From the NCBI GenBank assembly GCA_964410665.1, contig CAYPIE010000014.1, positions 1 through 64,000 of the forward strand: 64,000 bases of DNA, in the 5' to 3' direction. The first letter of the stretch is position 1. Each line of letters begins with the position of its first letter. This document shows, one piece after another, positions 62,844-64,000 of this stretch. The notes beneath the pieces are model-generated. The model made no database searches, was not told where the DNA came from, and saw only the letters and a list, made by a program, of their open reading frames with translations. The DNA comes from CAYPIE01 sp964410665. Lineage in GTDB: Bacteria > Planctomycetota > Planctomycetia > Gemmatales > Gemmataceae. The position numbers and the translations under genes are program-made.

Positions 62844-64000
62844 ATGAGCGACGTAACGCCGCCACCGACCATTCTGTTTGTCACCGGTAAGCTGGCCGAG
62901 CCTGCCCTGCGACGGCTACTGGCCGACCTGGCTCCCCGCGCCGGCATTGACGCCCGGGTTGCCGTCCTGCCGATCACCGTGGCCGCCCTGACCTCTAGCC
63001 GCTGGGTCGCCCGCCACTTACACGTTCCCCGGGGCATCGACCGCATCATCCTTCCCGGCTACTGCCGCGGCGACCTCGGAATTCTGGCAGAACAGACTGG
63101 AGTGCCGGTTGAACGCGGACCCAAGGACCTGCGTGATCTGCCGGAATACCTGGGCCAGCGTAGCGGCCCACCTCCCGGGTATGGGGCGTATTCCGTCGCC
63201 ATCCTGGCCGAGATCAACCACGCCCCACAGCTCAGCCTCGAGTCGCTGGTTCAGACAGCTCAACGTTATATCACCGATGGCGCTGACCTGGTCGACCTGG
63301 GCTGTGACCCCGGAACCACCTGGGCCCAGATCGGCACGGCCGTTCGCGCCCTGCGTGAAGTGGGGGTACGTGTCTCGGTCGACAGCTTTAACCCGCTGGA
63401 GGTGGAAGCCGCCCTCGCCGCCGGGGCCGAACGCGTTCTCAGCATCAACCGCGGCAACCTTGACCAAGTTGCCCGCTGGCAGACCATTGCCCCCGAAGTC
63501 GAAGTCGTCGCCATTCCGGACACGCCCAGTGACCTGGACAGCCTGGCTTATACCGTCGCACAGCTCGAGACGCTAGGGGTCCGCTACCACCTGGACCCGA
63601 TACTCGAGCCGATCGGCTACGGCTTCGCCGCTAGCCTGGGCCGCTACCTCGAGGTCCGCCGACGCTACCCCGATGCCCCAATGATGATGGGGGTAGGCAA
63701 CCTAACCGAGCTGACCGACGTGGACTCGGCCGGCATCAACGTCCTGCTGGCTGGTTTTTGCCAGGAGTTAGGCATCGGCAGCGTGCTCACCACCGAGGTA
63801 GCCAACTGGTGTCGTAGCGCGGTGCGTGAGTTCGACCGGGCCCGGCGGCTCGTCTATTACGCCGTCCAGGAAGGCACCCTGCCCAAACGCCTCGACCCCG
63901 GCCTGGTCATCCTTCGCGACCCACGCAGGCACTCTCTCGGCCCTGAAGGTTTGGCTGAGCTGGCCCAGCGCGTGACGGACCGCAACTACCGCCTGTTCGC
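62844..64000 (+). CDS. Dihydropteroate synthase-like protein (DUF6513 type), 3' end outside window
   Basis: 385 codons are visible with no stop before the window edge. The N-terminal part (ILFVTGKLAEPALRRLLADL, IDRIILPGYCRGDLG) is followed by a dihydropteroate synthase-like TIM barrel: ILAEINHAPQLSLESL, DLVDLGCDPGTT and the VSVDSFNPLEVEAAL block. From memory this matches a family in methanopterin (H4MPT) biosynthesis of planctomycetes and methylotrophs, where a pterin is joined to an aromatic amine. It could also be a folate-type DHPS variant. It starts 14 bases after the HhH gene, probably co-transcribed. Confidence 0.82.
   Translation, partial: MSDVTPPPTILFVTGKLAEPALRRLLADLAPRAGIDARVAVLPITVAALTSSRWVARHLHVPRGIDRIILPGYCRGDLGILAEQTGVPVERGPKDLRDLPEYLGQRSGPPPGYGAYSVAILAEINHAPQLSLESLVQTAQRYITDGADLVDLGCDPGTTWAQIGTAVRALREVGVRVSVDSFNPLEVEAALAAGAERVLSINRGNLDQVARWQTIAPEVEVVAIPDTPSDLDSLAYTVAQLETLGVRYHLDPILEPIGYGFAASLGRYLEVRRRYPDAPMMMGVGNLTELTDVDSAGINVLLAGFCQELGIGSVLTTEVANWCRSAVREFDRARRLVYYAVQEGTLPKRLDPGLVILRDPRRHSLGPEGLAELAQRVTDRNYRLF

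Overview
The window looks like a chromosomal segment of a member of the Planctomycetota (GC-rich). Support, partly from memory of the phylum: a dihydropteroate synthase-like protein of the tetrahydromethanopterin type, a Minf_1886-family protein, a type III polyketide synthase/FAD oxidoreductase/methyltransferase trio, extracellular proteins with a planctomycete-like N-terminal signature, cohesin-like and dockerin modules, an EF-Tu with a non-standard switch I, and oversized SecE, NusG and L1 proteins. I cannot fix the genus; Gemmatales- or Pirellulales-like lineages are both possible.

Layout. 1-6.9 kb: the 3' end of a DUF4397/RTX calcium-repeat surface protein, a tightly coupled type III PKS cluster on the minus strand, and a decayed, probably chimeric GH10-dockerin gene. 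7.1-9.9 kb: four coupled genes (DRG/Obg-like GTPase with TGS domain, RicT/PSP1 protein, Minf_1886 protein, membrane-anchored protein). 10.1-31.1 kb: the information-processing block tRNA-Thr(UGU), tRNA-Tyr, tRNA-Gly, tRNA-Thr(GGU), tuf, tRNA-Trp, secE, nusG, rplK, rplA, rplJ, rplL, rpoB, rpoC, rpsL, rpsG, fusA, all on the plus strand. The tRNA-tuf part has the same order as the E. coli thrU-tyrU-glyT-thrT-tufB locus, here joined directly to the rif and str gene sets. Several proteins in it carry long N-terminal additions, short tandem repeats recur, and long untranslated gaps with strong hairpins separate rplL/rpoB, rpoB/rpoC and rpoC/rpsL.

31-47 kb: regulation, metabolism and envelope genes: a DAC-domain protein resembling archaeal DacZ, a cysteine/cystathionine synthase with CBS domains, an ECF sigma/zinc-finger anti-sigma/periplasmic-protein operon, an SDR, an AlgI/AlgJ-like O-acetylation pair, two very small membrane proteins, an M14/DUF2817 peptidase, an NRAMP-related transporter without the usual metal-binding motif, a LOG protein, a STAS protein, a second ECF sigma with an unusual membrane partner, and an ACT/CbiX pair with a clear promoter.

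47.2-48.9 kb is the most interesting part: a retron-type reverse transcriptase (NAxxH, YADD and VTG motifs) with a long N-terminal extension, preceded by a 200-nt gap that folds into an inverted-repeat-bounded set of hairpins, a good candidate msr-msd. No separate effector gene is obvious.

48.9-64 kb: class V aminotransferase, MFS nucleoside-type permease, a large PPC-domain secreted protein, an aconitase-family (LeuC-like) hydratase, LL-diaminopimelate aminotransferase, an FHA-GAF-AAA+ regulator with a degenerate sigma-54 activator domain, and a plus-strand run of gatB, a small conserved protein, a methyltransferase, a HhH/ComEA-like protein and the truncated DHPS-like gene running off the window end.
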